Below, in pieces: positions 38,278-46,589 of a stretch of DNA of 64,000 nucleotides. Under the pieces are notes generated by a model. The model was not told the DNA's origin. It worked only from the letters and a program-made list of their open reading frames with translations, and made no database searches. Made by a program: the position numbers and the translations under genes. This DNA is from Cupriavidus taiwanensis LMG 19424 (lineage in GTDB: Bacteria > Pseudomonadota > Gammaproteobacteria > Burkholderiales > Burkholderiaceae), in contig NC_010528.1 in NCBI RefSeq assembly GCF_000069785.1, positions 2,604,001 through 2,668,000 on the forward strand. Direction: 5' to 3'. Each line of letters opens with the position of its first letter. The stretch's first letter is position 1.

Positions 38278-38309
38278 AAATTTGAGTTAGCAGGCGGATT
38301 CGTGTGGAA

Positions 38310-39071
38310 TCAGCCGAACGCGGGGTTGCCGTCGGCGCGGAAGCGGCTGCCGAGGCGATAGCGGTTGCCGGGATGCAGGCAACGGACAAAGGTCACCGGC
38401 ACGCCGTTGGTCCAGGTGCGGCGCGTCAGCATCAGGCACGCCTGCGTGGGCGGCATTTCCAGCTGCGCGGCCTGCTCCGGCGTGGCGGCGATGGCGTCGA
38501 CCACATGCTCGACCTGGTCATAGGGCACGTGGCGCAGCAGGTATTCGCCGGGCTGGGTCTCGCTGAAATCCTGCGTGATGAAATCGGGCGCCACGCGCGG
38601 GTTGACGTAGCGGTCCTCCAGCTGCACCGGCACGCCGTCCTCGCGGTGCACGCACACGGAGTGGAACACCGACTCGCCGGTGCGCAGCTCCAGCGCCGCG
38701 GCCACCTCGATCGACGCCGAGACGCGCTCAACCAGGATCACGTCGCAGGCGTAGTCATGCCCGCGCATGCGGATCTCGTCCTGCAGGTTGACCACCGACA
38801 GCAGCGTCGACTGCGGCTTGTGCTCCGCGACGAAGGTGCCGACGCCGGCCACGCGCACCACCCGGCCCTGCTCCTGCAGTTCGCGCAGCGCCCGGTTCAC
38901 GGTCATGCGCGAGACGCCGAAGCGGTTCACCAGTTCCTGCTCCGACGGTACCCGGTCGCCCGGCTGCCACGCGCCGCTCTGGATCTGGCGGGCGATGTAC
39001 TCCTTCACCTGCTGGTAGAGCGCGGTGGGAGAGGCAGAAGCGGAAGTCGGGGTACCGGCGGCGTGGTTCAT
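38310..39071 (-). CDS. hutC: Histidine utilization repressor
   Basis: A 253-residue GntR-family repressor of the HutC subfamily: winged HTH at about residues 22-88 (VPSEQELVNRFGVSRMTVNRAL) and a UTRA effector domain from about 110, which in characterised HutC binds urocanate. It sits between the ABC ATPase gene and hutH in the same direction. It starts 6 bp after the ATPase stop, so it is made with the transporter, and probably controls both segments through the TGTATA-like palindromes. Confidence 0.94.
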   Translation of the reverse strand: MNHAAGTPTSASASPTALYQQVKEYIARQIQSGAWQPGDRVPSEQELVNRFGVSRMTVNRALRELQEQGRVVRVAGVGTFVAEHKPQSTLLSVVNLQDEIRMRGHDYACDVILVERVSASIEVAAALELRTGESVFHSVCVHREDGVPVQLEDRYVNPRVAPDFITQDFSETQPGEYLLRHVPYDQVEHVVDAIAATPEQAAQLEMPPTQACLMLTRRTWTNGVPVTFVRCLHPGNRYRLGSRFRADGNPAFG

Positions 39072-39077
39072 ATGCGC

Positions 39078-39857
39078 TTAGTGCTCGGCCGCGGCCATGG
39101 CCTCGGCGCGGATTTCCTCGGTCAGCCGCGCCTTGAGCGCGGAGAACTCCGGAGTGGTCTTGATCGTGTAATGGCGCGGGTGCGGGAAATCGACCGCGAT
39201 CTCGCTCTTGATCCGACCCGGCCTGGCGGAAAACACCGCCACCCGGTTGGCCATGAAAATGGCCTCGTCGATATCGTGGGTCACGAATAATACCGTCTTG
39301 CGCGACGCCTCCCAGATGCCCAGCAGCAACTCCTGCATCAGCACGCGGGTCTGGTTGTCGAGCGCGCCGAACGGTTCGTCGAGCAGCAGGATCTTGGGAT
39401 CGTTGGCCAGCGCGCGCGCGATCGCTGTGCGCTGCTGCATGCCGCCGGACAGCTGCTTGGGAAAATGGTGCTCGAAGCCGCGCAGCCCCACGCGCTGGAT
39501 AAAGAAGTCGCTGCGCTCCTTCTGCTCGGCCGCGCTCATGCCGCGCTCGCGCAGGCCGAAGCGCACGTTCTGCTCGATGGTCAGCCACGGAAACAGCGTG
39601 TACGACTGGAACACCATGCCGCGGTCGGCGCCGGGCGCGAACACCGGCTGGCCGTCGAGCAGCACGCGCCCGCTGGTCGGGGTATCCAGGCCCGCGACGA
39701 TGCGCAGCAGCGTGGACTTGCCGCAGCCCGACGGGCCCAGGATGGTGACGAAGTCGTTGTCGCGCACTTCGAAATCGACCGGCTGCAGCGCCAGCGTCTG
39801 GCCGCCGCGCGGGTTGGAGAAGGTCCGCGAGACCTGCTGGATGGATAGTGCGCTCAT
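39078..39857 (-). CDS. ABC transporter ATP-binding protein (TauB/SsuB type) of the hut locus
   Basis: A 259-residue ATPase with Walker A GPSGCGKST at 41-49, signature LSGGMQQR near 145 and Walker B ILLLDEPFGALD near 165. It belongs to the nitrate/sulfonate/taurine type group. With the permease and binding protein upstream it forms a complete importer. Context argues for uptake of histidine, urocanate or a related imidazole. Its start overlaps the permease stop by 4 bp. Confidence 0.93.
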   Translation of the reverse strand: MSALSIQQVSRTFSNPRGGQTLALQPVDFEVRDNDFVTILGPSGCGKSTLLRIVAGLDTPTSGRVLLDGQPVFAPGADRGMVFQSYTLFPWLTIEQNVRFGLRERGMSAAEQKERSDFFIQRVGLRGFEHHFPKQLSGGMQQRTAIARALANDPKILLLDEPFGALDNQTRVLMQELLLGIWEASRKTVLFVTHDIDEAIFMANRVAVFSARPGRIKSEIAVDFPHPRHYTIKTTPEFSALKARLTEEIRAEAMAAAEH

Positions 39858-40720
39858 TGGATCGAACTCCACGGGAACAGGCGCTGGTTGGCGCGCTTGA
39901 AGACAAGGTCGGAGACCAGGCCGATGCAGCCGATCACGATGATGCCGAAGATGATCTGCCCGGTATTGAGCAGCGCCTGGCTGTCGGTGATCATGTGGCC
40001 GATGCCCGACGACGAGCCGATCAGCTCGGCCACGATCACGTAGGTCCAGGCCCAGCCCAGCACCAGCCGCAGGATCTCGGCGATTTCCGGCGCCGCGCCC
40101 GGGATCAGCACGCGCCGCACGATGCCGGCGCTGTTCGCGCCCAGCGTGTACGCGGCCTCGACCAGGTCCTTGCGCGCCCCGCCAACCGCCACTGCCACCA
40201 TCAGCACGATCTGGAAGAACGAGCCGATGAAGATCACCAGCAGCTTCTGGGTCTCGCCGATGCCGGCCCACAGGATCAGCAGCGGGATGAAGGCCGACGC
40301 GGGCAGGTAGCGGCAGAACGAGACGAACGGCTCGAAGAAGGCCTCGGCCGCCTTGTACGCACCCATGAAGATGCCCAGCGGCACCGCGATCACCGCCGCC
40401 AGCACAAAGCCGCCGACCACGCGCCACACGGTCATGCCGATGTCGCCGATGAAGTTGTACTCGGTGAACAGGGTCATGCCCTCCCTGGCCATCGTCATCG
40501 GGTCGGCCAGGAACGTGCGCGGCACGAAGCCGCCCAGCGTCACCACGGCCCACACGCCGAAGAACAGCACGAAGAAGGACAGGCCCAGCATCCAGCGGGT
40601 GTTGGGCGCCACCGGCACCAGCGGTGCCAGCCACGGATGGCGCCGGCGCTGCGGCGCTTCCCCGGCGGGGGCCGCCACGGCGGCGGCCGGGGCGGGTGAA
40701 CCAATACGGGCTTGCGTCAT
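39854..40720 (-). CDS. ABC transporter permease of the hut locus
   Basis: A 288-residue membrane protein. After an Ala/Pro-rich N-terminal tail it has about six helices and the BPD_transp_1 cytoplasmic loop (EAAYTLGANSAGIVRRVLIPGAAPEI, here described by its EAA...G core at about 183-200). SsuC/TauC-like. It should work as a homodimer with the ATPase encoded downstream. Confidence 0.93.
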   Translation of the reverse strand: MTQARIGSPAPAAAVAAPAGEAPQRRRHPWLAPLVPVAPNTRWMLGLSFFVLFFGVWAVVTLGGFVPRTFLADPMTMAREGMTLFTEYNFIGDIGMTVWRVVGGFVLAAVIAVPLGIFMGAYKAAEAFFEPFVSFCRYLPASAFIPLLILWAGIGETQKLLVIFIGSFFQIVLMVAVAVGGARKDLVEAAYTLGANSAGIVRRVLIPGAAPEIAEILRLVLGWAWTYVIVAELIGSSSGIGHMITDSQALLNTGQIIFGIIVIGCIGLVSDLVFKRANQRLFPWSSIQ

Positions 40721-40748
40721 GACGTCACGCCTCCTGAGAGCTGCCGGG

Positions 40749-41717
40749 TTACTTGAGGAAACGCGCGTCGTACAGCTTGGTCACGTCAGGCACCTGGCGG
40801 ATCACGCCGATGTCCATCAGCACCGCGGCGGCTTCCTTGCTGAAGCTGGCAAGCTCGCCCTCGAAGAACTTCTTGTTGGCCTCGCGGTCCTGCCAGCGCA
40901 GGTAAGCCGACGACTTGGCGAACTGCTCGCCGGTCTGCTTGACCGCCGCACCCATGATGTCGTTGGCCTTGGCCGGCTCCTTGCGAATCATCTCGAGCGC
41001 CTCGAAGTAGCTGTCGACCAGCGCCTGAGCGGCCTTGGGATTGTCCTTGAGCCACTTGGGCGCGCAGCCCAGCGTGTCGGTCACCATCGGATAGTCGAGC
41101 GTGGTGGCCAGGATCTTGCCCTTGTCCGGGTTCTGGCGCACCGTCGACAGGTACGGCTCGTAGGTCATGGCGCCGTCGTTCTGGCCCGCGACGAAGGCCT
41201 GCGCCGCCGCCTGCGGCGACAGCGTGGTGGTCTTGACGTCCTTGAGCGACATGCCATTTTTCTTCAGCATCCAGGCCAGCCCGAAGTACGGCGCGGTGCC
41301 CGGCGCATCGACGCCGATGGTCTTGCCCTTCAGGTCGGCAAAGCTCTTCACGTCGGCGCGCACGGCCAGGCCGTCGGCGCCGTAGGACTTGTCGAGCTGC
41401 ACGATCTGGGTGATGGGCACGCCGTTCGCATTCCAGGCCACATGGGTTTCCACGGTCGTCGCGGCGCACTGGATCGCGCCGGAGGCCAGCGCCAGGTGGC
41501 GGTCCTTCTGCGGGATCATCTTGATTTCGACGTCGACGCCGTTTTTCTTGAAGATGCCGGCCTTGTCGGCCAGCGTCAGCGGCGCAAAGCCGGTCCAGCC
41601 GCTCATGCCCAGCGTCACCGGCGTGTTCTGCGCCTGGGCCGCGCCGGCTGCCAGGGCCGTAGCCAGCATCGCCACCTGAGCTGCCATCCGACCGCGAAAC
41701 CTGCTTGGATACCTCAT
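40749..41717 (-). CDS. ABC substrate-binding protein (NMT1/TauA-like) of the hut locus
   Basis: A 322-residue periplasmic protein with a Sec signal peptide (MAAQVAMLATALAAGAAQA, cleavage near residue 29) and a type II binding fold of the NMT1/THI5/TauA group. Family members bind taurine, sulfonates, nitrate or pyrimidine precursors; here the neighbouring hut genes suggest an imidazole compound. It is the first gene of the transporter-hutC-hut cluster, with a TGTATATACA palindrome about 78 bp before its start. Confidence 0.9.
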   Translation of the reverse strand: MRYPSRFRGRMAAQVAMLATALAAGAAQAQNTPVTLGMSGWTGFAPLTLADKAGIFKKNGVDVEIKMIPQKDRHLALASGAIQCAATTVETHVAWNANGVPITQIVQLDKSYGADGLAVRADVKSFADLKGKTIGVDAPGTAPYFGLAWMLKKNGMSLKDVKTTTLSPQAAAQAFVAGQNDGAMTYEPYLSTVRQNPDKGKILATTLDYPMVTDTLGCAPKWLKDNPKAAQALVDSYFEALEMIRKEPAKANDIMGAAVKQTGEQFAKSSAYLRWQDREANKKFFEGELASFSKEAAAVLMDIGVIRQVPDVTKLYDARFLK

Positions 41718-41794
41718 CTGTACGCTCCTTTGGTGTGTCCGTCGACGGCAGGCCATGCGTGTGGCCGTGCTCGTTTTCGGGCATTAAACAATGC

Positions 41795-41807
41795 CTGTAT
41801 ATACAAG
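41795..41807. promoter_or_regulatory. Putative HutC operator upstream of the hut transporter
   Basis: CTGTATATACAAG with the perfect 10-bp palindromic core TGTATATACA (41796-41805), 78 bp before the binding-protein start. The best of the three similar sites in the locus. Confidence 0.65.
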
Positions 41808-41948
41808 TCAACGTAGGGCTTCCACCAAGCAACCAGGCGGATAATCGCCTCAAAAAGCGCATTCCATCACAGAACCCGGCGCAGGTGATGCACCGCCCTG
41901 GGCCCGGCCGCGAAGTGCCGGCACCACTCAGGCGCGTGCAATGTGTTG

Positions 41949-41960
41949 CTGTATAGACAG
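41949..41960. promoter_or_regulatory. Second putative HutC operator, distal
   Basis: CTGTATAGACAG, the exact reverse complement of the site in front of hutH. It lies 154 bp from the site at 41795, about 15 helical turns, and could allow looping or cooperative repression. Confidence 0.55.
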
Positions 41961-42024
41961 GATCAAGACGACGCCGTGAGTCAGCAAGCCCCGTGCCAGC
42001 GGCACGGGCACCACGATGGAGGTA

Positions 42025-43041
42025 TCAGGCGCCGAAGAAGTCGGCGACGGTGGGATAGCGCAGCCGCAGGCGCAATTCGCGCTTGAGCCGCCGGTTGTCG
42101 AGTCGGCGCGACTCGCTCATGAAGCTCAGCAGGGTCTTGTCGATCACCTGGAGCGCCTCGCCACGCGTGATGCGCGGCGGTCGCGGCAGGCCGCGGCGCT
42201 CGGCAACGAGGTCGAAATAGTCCGCCATGCGCAGCTCGGTATCGTCGCTGGCATGGACCACGCGCTGCGGGCGGCCGCGGAACAGCGCCGCCACCATGAT
42301 GCGCGCGAGGTCGTCGGCATGGATGTGGCTGGTGTAGACGTCGTCCTGCGGCACCAGCGCCGGCGTGCCGCGCCTGAGCCGCGCCAGCGGGAGGCGATCC
42401 TCGGCGTAGATGCCGGGGATGCGCACCACGCTGGCGCGCCAGCCGGCGTCGCGGCCGAAGGCCCGCACCGCCTGTTCGGCCGCCACGCGGCGGCGCGCGC
42501 GCGCGGTCTGCGGCCGCACCGCATGGAATTCGGCCACGCGCGCGCCCTGGCGGTCGCCGTAGACGCCGGTGGTGCTGGCATAGACAAACGCAGCGCGGGG
42601 CCAGGTACGGTCGGGTAGAATGGCGGGCTCGCCGGGCAGCGTGCCGGCGGCCGTCCTGGCGCCGCGCCACGCGGTCCGACGCAATATGGCGAGCAGCGCA
42701 CGCGTGCGCGGATCGCCTTCGCCCTGCCCGGGTGGCGGCGCCAGGTCCAGCACCCGCGTGGCCACCCCGCGCAGCCGTGCCAGCGTGGCCGGCCGGTCCA
42801 GGTCCGCCACCAGCGGCACCGCGCCGGCGGCACGCAGTTCGGCGCGGCGTGCCGGCTGCGAGGTCACGGCGAAGACACGCATGCGCGACGACAGGATTCG
42901 CAGGCAGCGCGTCCCCACATCCCCGCAGCCGACGATCAGCAGGCGCGGGCGGCCCAGCCGGCGCGATGGCGCCGGCAGCCGCGAGGGTTGCGGTGGTTGG
43001 GGGAATCGCGCGGGCTGCAGCTTCGACAGAATTTGGCTCAT
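42025..43041 (-). CDS. NAD(P)-binding SDR-type epimerase/dehydratase (YeeZ-like)
   Basis: A 338-residue protein of the extended SDR superfamily. The nucleotide-binding glycine motif VGCGDVGTRCL is at about 36-46 and the Tyr of the catalytic region is in YASTTGVYGDR near 165. It resembles YeeZ-type proteins, whose substrate is not known. The start at 43041 gives a 30-residue Pro/Arg-rich extension before the Rossmann fold, so a later start is possible. The start codon is only 9 bp from that of the divergent flavoprotein gene and has no clear ribosome site. Confidence 0.75.
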   Translation of the reverse strand: MSQILSKLQPARFPQPPQPSRLPAPSRRLGRPRLLIVGCGDVGTRCLRILSSRMRVFAVTSQPARRAELRAAGAVPLVADLDRPATLARLRGVATRVLDLAPPPGQGEGDPRTRALLAILRRTAWRGARTAAGTLPGEPAILPDRTWPRAAFVYASTTGVYGDRQGARVAEFHAVRPQTARARRRVAAEQAVRAFGRDAGWRASVVRIPGIYAEDRLPLARLRRGTPALVPQDDVYTSHIHADDLARIMVAALFRGRPQRVVHASDDTELRMADYFDLVAERRGLPRPPRITRGEALQVIDKTLLSFMSESRRLDNRRLKRELRLRLRYPTVADFFGA

Positions 43042-43050
43042 AGACCGATT

Positions 43051-44109
43051 ATGGCTTATCAAGTAACCGTCATGCCCAGCGGCCACAAGTTTGAAGTGGC
43101 CGCGGACGAAACCATCCTCGGCGCGGCCCTGCGCCACAGCATCGGGCTGCCCTACGGCTGCAAGAACGGCGCCTGCGGGTCATGCAAGGGCCGCGTGCTC
43201 GAAGGCAGCATCGTGCAGGGCGACCATGCCCCGTCGGCGCTGACCGCCCAGGAAAAGACCGAAGGCCGCGCGCTGTTCTGCTGCGCCAATGCCGCCTCGG
43301 ACATCACCATCGAATGCCGCGAGGTTCACGGCGCGGGCGACATTCCCATCAAGAAGGTGCCGTGCCGCGTGACCTCGCTGGAGCGCCTGGCCGACGATGT
43401 GATCGCGATCAAGCTGCAGCTGCCCGCCACCGAGCGCATGCAGTACCTGGCCGGCCAGTATGTCGAGTTCCTGCTGCGCGACGGCAAGCGCCGCAGCTAT
43501 TCGATCGCCACGCCGCCGCACGAGGACGGCCCGATCGAACTGCATATCCGCCATATGCCGGGCGGCGCCTTCACCGACTACGTGTTCGGCGCGAAGGAAG
43601 GCCAGCCGGCCATGAAGGAGCGCGACATCCTGCGCTTCGAAGGCCCGCTGGGCAGCTTCTTCCTGCGCGAGGAATCCGAAGCGCCGATCATCCTGCTGGC
43701 GTCCGGCACCGGCTTCGCCCCCATCAAGGCCATCGTCGAGCATGCCGCCTACACCGGCATCCAGCGCCCGATGACGCTGTACTGGGGCGGCCGCCGGCCC
43801 AAGGACCTGTACATGCACGCGCTGGCCGAGCAGTGGGCGCGCGACCTGCCCAACTTCAGCTACGTGCCGGTGGTCTCCGACGCGCAGCCGGAAGACAACT
43901 GGCAGGGCCGCACCGGCTTCGTCCATCAGGCGGTGATGGCCGATTTCCCCGACCTGTCGGGCCACGAGGTCTACGCCTGCGGCGCGCCGGTGATGATCAA
44001 CGCCGCGCGCGGCGACTTCACCCGGCAATGCAAGCTGCACGAAGACGCGTTCTTCGCCGACTCGTTCACCTCCGAGGCCGACATGCACGCGGCCCCGCCG
44101 GCGGCCTGA
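43051..44109 (+). CDS. CDP-6-deoxy-delta-3,4-glucoseen reductase-like ferredoxin:NAD oxidoreductase
   Basis: A 352-residue electron-transfer protein. An N-terminal plant-type [2Fe-2S] ferredoxin domain (C-x4-C-x2-C in CKNGACGSCKG near 34-44 and a fourth Cys in CCANAAS near 75) is followed by FAD-binding (RRSYSIATPP near 150) and NAD-binding (LASGTGFAPIKAI near 215) domains. AscD-like proteins reduce a dehydrated CDP-sugar, but most homologues in Burkholderiales have no sugar genes beside them and probably act as general reductases. Divergent from the SDR gene by 9 bp. Confidence 0.88.
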   Translation: MAYQVTVMPSGHKFEVAADETILGAALRHSIGLPYGCKNGACGSCKGRVLEGSIVQGDHAPSALTAQEKTEGRALFCCANAASDITIECREVHGAGDIPIKKVPCRVTSLERLADDVIAIKLQLPATERMQYLAGQYVEFLLRDGKRRSYSIATPPHEDGPIELHIRHMPGGAFTDYVFGAKEGQPAMKERDILRFEGPLGSFFLREESEAPIILLASGTGFAPIKAIVEHAAYTGIQRPMTLYWGGRRPKDLYMHALAEQWARDLPNFSYVPVVSDAQPEDNWQGRTGFVHQAVMADFPDLSGHEVYACGAPVMINAARGDFTRQCKLHEDAFFADSFTSEADMHAAPPAA

Positions 44110-44166
44110 GGCCGCCCGCGCGCCGTTCCGCCAGCGCAACAATGCCCGGGCCCGCCAAAATTCGTT

Positions 44167-44195
44167 TTGACACCCGGGGCCGTGCGCCTTATATT
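44167..44195 (+). promoter_or_regulatory. Strong sigma70-type promoter of the argD leader
   Basis: TTGACA at 44167-44172, a 17-bp spacer and TATATT at 44190-44195, the best promoter match noticed in the window. Predicted transcription start is about 44202, which puts an intrinsic terminator about 100-130 nt downstream and argD about 200 nt downstream. Confidence 0.75.
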
Positions 44196-44202
44196 TGCCC
44201 GC

Positions 44203-44271
44203 ATGCACATGACCTTCAACCGACGCCGCAGCTTCCGTACGTCGCTCCCCGCTGGGGTGCCGCGCGGCTGA
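44203..44271 (+). CDS. Putative arginine-rich leader peptide upstream of argD
   Basis: A 22-codon reading frame from ATG 44203 to TGA 44269-44271. Five of 22 residues are arginine (positions 7, 8, 9, 12 and 21), with three in a row. The ATG lies at the predicted transcript 5' end, so it would be read as a leaderless message; a second ATG two codons later is an alternative. It precedes an intrinsic terminator and argD, an arginine biosynthesis gene. Arg-rich short frames arise by chance in high-GC DNA, so translation is unproven. Confidence 0.4.
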   Translation: MHMTFNRRRSFRTSLPAGVPRG

Positions 44272-44300
44272 CCGTCGACTGCGTCTGTTCATGTCAACGA

Positions 44301-44343
44301 GCCACGGGCAACCCCCGTGGCTTTTTGTTTTTGTTTTTGTTCT
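44301..44343 (+). terminator. Intrinsic terminator in the argD leader
   Basis: An 8-bp GC-rich stem (GCCACGGG at 44301-44308 with CCCGTGGC at 44314-44321) followed by CTTTTTG and repeats of TTTTTG. It lies before argD, not after it. An upstream segment GGGGTGCC (44254-44261) can pair with GGCAACCCC in the stem and loop, an alternative fold that would prevent the terminator. Confidence 0.8.
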
Positions 44344-44400
44344 TGTTGCGTCTTTCGCGCCCGTCCGTCCATCGTTACACGCCGACCCCTGGAGTCCGCC

Positions 44401-45588
44401 ATGGCATTTGCTGAGTATCCCGTCCAATCCCTGATGTACATCACCAACCGCCCCGAACTCGTGTTCACCGAAGGCAAGGGCTCCTGGCTGACGGATCACA
44501 ACGGCAAGCGCTACCTCGACTTCGTGCAGGGCTGGGCGGTGAACTGCCTGGGCCATTCCAACCAGGGCATGATCGACGCGCTGGTGGCCCAGTCGCACAA
44601 GCTGATCAACCCCAGCCCGGCCTTCTACAACGAGCCGATGCTGAAGCTGGCCAAGCAGCTGACCGACCACAGCTGCTTCGACAAGGTCTTCTTCGCCAAC
44701 AGCGGCGCCGAGGCCAACGAGGGCGCGATCAAGCTGGCGCGCAAATGGGGCCGCAAGCACAAGGATGGCGCCTTCGAGATCATCACCATGGACCACAGCT
44801 TCCATGGCCGCACGCTCGCCACCATGAGCGCGTCGGGCAAGGCCGGCTGGGACACCATCTTCGCGCCGCAGGTGCCGGGCTTCCCGCGCGCCGAACTGAA
44901 CGACCTCGCCTCGGTGGAAAAGCTGATCACCGGCAAGACCGTCGGCATCATGCTCGAGCCGGTGCAGGGCGAAGGCGGCGTGATCCCCGCCACGCGCGAA
45001 TTCATGCAGAGCCTGCGCGCGCTGGCCGACAAGCACAAGCTGCTGCTGATCGTCGATGAAGTGCAGGCCGGCTGCGGCCGCTGCGGCACGCTGTTCGCCT
45101 ATGAGCTGGCGGGCGTGGAGCCGGACATCATGACGCTGGGCAAGGGCATCGGCGGCGGCGTGCCGCTGTCGGCGCTGCTGTGCAAGGCCGAGGTCGCCAG
45201 CTTCGAGGCCGGCGACCAGGGCGGCACCTACAACGGCAACCCGCTGATGACCGCGGTCGGCAGCGCCGTGATCGAACAGCTGACCGCGCCCGGCTTCCTG
45301 GACGAGGTCAAGGCCAAGGGCGACTACCTGAAGGAGCAGCTGCTGGCGCTGTCGGCCGAGTTCGGCCTGGGCGGCGAACGCGGCGAAGGCCTGCTGCGCG
45401 CGCTGCTGCTGGGCAAGGACATCGGCCCGCAACTGGTGGAGGAAGCGCGCGACATGGCCCCGCAGGGCCTGCTGCTGAACGCCCCGCGCCCCAACCTGCT
45501 GCGCTTCATGCCGGCGCTGAACGTCACGCGCGAAGAGATCGACCAGATGATCGGCATGCTGCGTACGCTGCTGAAGAAGCTGGCCTGA
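44401..45588 (+). CDS. argD: Acetylornithine aminotransferase
   Basis: A 395-residue PLP-dependent class III aminotransferase that makes N-acetylornithine from N-acetylglutamate semialdehyde in arginine synthesis; family members often also serve lysine synthesis. The PLP lysine is K248 in [12 protein letters not shown], with DEVQAGCGR at 219-227. The start at 44401 follows TGGAGT and is the family N-terminus. The only clear promoter upstream (44167) is separated from the gene by a strong terminator, so expression probably depends on read-through. Confidence 0.93.
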   Translation: MAFAEYPVQSLMYITNRPELVFTEGKGSWLTDHNGKRYLDFVQGWAVNCLGHSNQGMIDALVAQSHKLINPSPAFYNEPMLKLAKQLTDHSCFDKVFFANSGAEANEGAIKLARKWGRKHKDGAFEIITMDHSFHGRTLATMSASGKAGWDTIFAPQVPGFPRAELNDLASVEKLITGKTVGIMLEPVQGEGGVIPATREFMQSLRALADKHKLLLIVDEVQAGCGRCGTLFAYELAGVEPDIMTLGKGIGGGVPLSALLCKAEVASFEAGDQGGTYNGNPLMTAVGSAVIEQLTAPGFLDEVKAKGDYLKEQLLALSAEFGLGGERGEGLLRALLLGKDIGPQLVEEARDMAPQGLLLNAPRPNLLRFMPALNVTREEIDQMIGMLRTLLKKLA

Positions 45589-45612
45589 TCTTCGCGGGTA
45601 TCCGCGGACAGC

Positions 45613-45645
45613 AAAAAGCCTCGCATTGCGCGAGGCTTTTTGCTT
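45613..45645 (+). terminator. Intrinsic terminator after argD
   Basis: An 11-bp stem (AAAAAGCCTCG at 45613-45623 with CGAGGCTTTTT at 45631-45641) with U-rich tail, 25 bp after the argD stop. Confidence 0.9.
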
Positions 45646-45666
45646 TGCGGCCGGATCCGGGATCCG

Positions 45667-45806
45667 TGCCGCAGAGGAGTGAGGGAGAGGGCCAGCGCCG
45701 CAGAACCGGTGCAGCCGGCCGGAGCCGGCCTGCCCGGGACCCCGCGGCAAGGGGAAAGGCCTTGCGCCTGCGAGCGCCCGCCCTCTCCCTCACCCCTCTT
45801 GCGGCA
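45667..45806. repeat. Intergenic inverted repeat, GGGAGAGGG type, copy 3
   Basis: Arms 45667-45692 and 45780-45806 are reverse complements apart from one mismatch and one inserted base, enclosing about 87 bp. Sequence relation to the units at 6.6 and 12.2 kb is in the CTCTCCC/GGGAGAG core. It lies between convergent argD and livF and resembles a small non-autonomous palindromic element. Confidence 0.7.
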
Positions 45807-45840
45807 GCGGGGTGTCGGAGCCGGAGCGGCGGCGCGCCGC

Positions 45841-46572
45841 TTACTCGCCCAGGTAGGCGGCCCGCACCTTGGGATCGTCCAGCATCTGGCTGGCCTCCCC
45901 GCTCATGGTGATCAGGCCGGACTCCATCACGTAGCCCCGGTGCGCGGCCTGCAGCGCCAGGCGCGCGTTCTGCTCGACCAGCAGCACGGTCACGCCCTGC
46001 GCCGAGATGTCGCGCACGACCTCGAAGATCTTCTCCACCATGATCGGCGACAGGCCCATCGACGGCTCGTCCAGCAGCAGCACCTTGGGCTGGCTCATCA
46101 GCGCGCGCGCCATCGCCAGCATCTGCTGCTCGCCGCCGGACATGGTGCCTGCCAGCTGGTTGGCGCGCTCCTTCAGTCGCGGAAAGATGCCGAACATGCG
46201 CTCGACGTCGGCCTTGATGCCGGCGTCGTCGTTGCGCGTGTAGGCGCCCATCTGCAGGTTCTCGGTGATGGTCATGCGCGCGAACACGCCGCGGCCTTCC
46301 GGCACCATCGCCAGGCCCTGCTTGAGCAGCGCGTAGCTGGGCACGCCCTTGATCGACTTGCCCATGTATTCCACGTCGCCGCCGGCCCAGCCCTGCAGGC
46401 CGGTGATGGCCTTCATGGTGGTGGTCTTGCCGGCGCCGTTGGCGCCGATCAGCGTGACCAGTTCGCCGTCGCGGATTTCCAGGTCGATGCCCTTGACGGC
46501 CTGGATGCCGCCGTAGGCAACCTTCAGGCCGGAGATCTTCAGTACTGTCTGTTTCATTGCAGGCTGATTCAT
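45841..46572 (-). CDS. livF: Branched-chain amino acid ABC transporter ATP-binding protein LivF
   Basis: A 243-residue ATPase with Walker A GANGAGKTT near 43-51, signature MSGGEQQML near 140 and Walker B VLLLDEPSMGLSP near 160. LivF and LivG form the ATPase pair of the high-affinity branched-chain amino acid importer. The start at 46572 (MNQPAMKQTV) has a GGGAG site 8 bases upstream; an alternative at 46590 overlaps the livG stop as TGATG and would add six residues by coupled translation. Last gene of the liv operon. Confidence 0.95.
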   Translation of the reverse strand: MNQPAMKQTVLKISGLKVAYGGIQAVKGIDLEIRDGELVTLIGANGAGKTTTMKAITGLQGWAGGDVEYMGKSIKGVPSYALLKQGLAMVPEGRGVFARMTITENLQMGAYTRNDDAGIKADVERMFGIFPRLKERANQLAGTMSGGEQQMLAMARALMSQPKVLLLDEPSMGLSPIMVEKIFEVVRDISAQGVTVLLVEQNARLALQAAHRGYVMESGLITMSGEASQMLDDPKVRAAYLGE

Positions 46573-46589
46573 TACGTCCGCTCCCGCCA

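Larger units (their letters stand above)
41718..42024. other. Regulatory gap upstream of the hut transporter genes
   Basis: About 305 bp between the binding-protein gene and the 3' end of the SDR gene. No gene is supported. It contains two TGTATA-type palindromes (listed separately) and an AT-richer patch near 41780-41880, consistent with a repressor-controlled promoter reading left. Confidence 0.6.

Noticed and set aside
44320..44343. TTTTTG repeats as a phase-variable tract
   Set aside because: They follow directly on a GC-rich stem and are simply the U-rich part of an intrinsic terminator; the frame running through them is not a gene.
43180..45750. An 856-codon minus-strand frame opposite the flavoprotein and argD
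   Set aside because: Spans two genes plus a terminator and leader without domain signals; GC-rich shadow.
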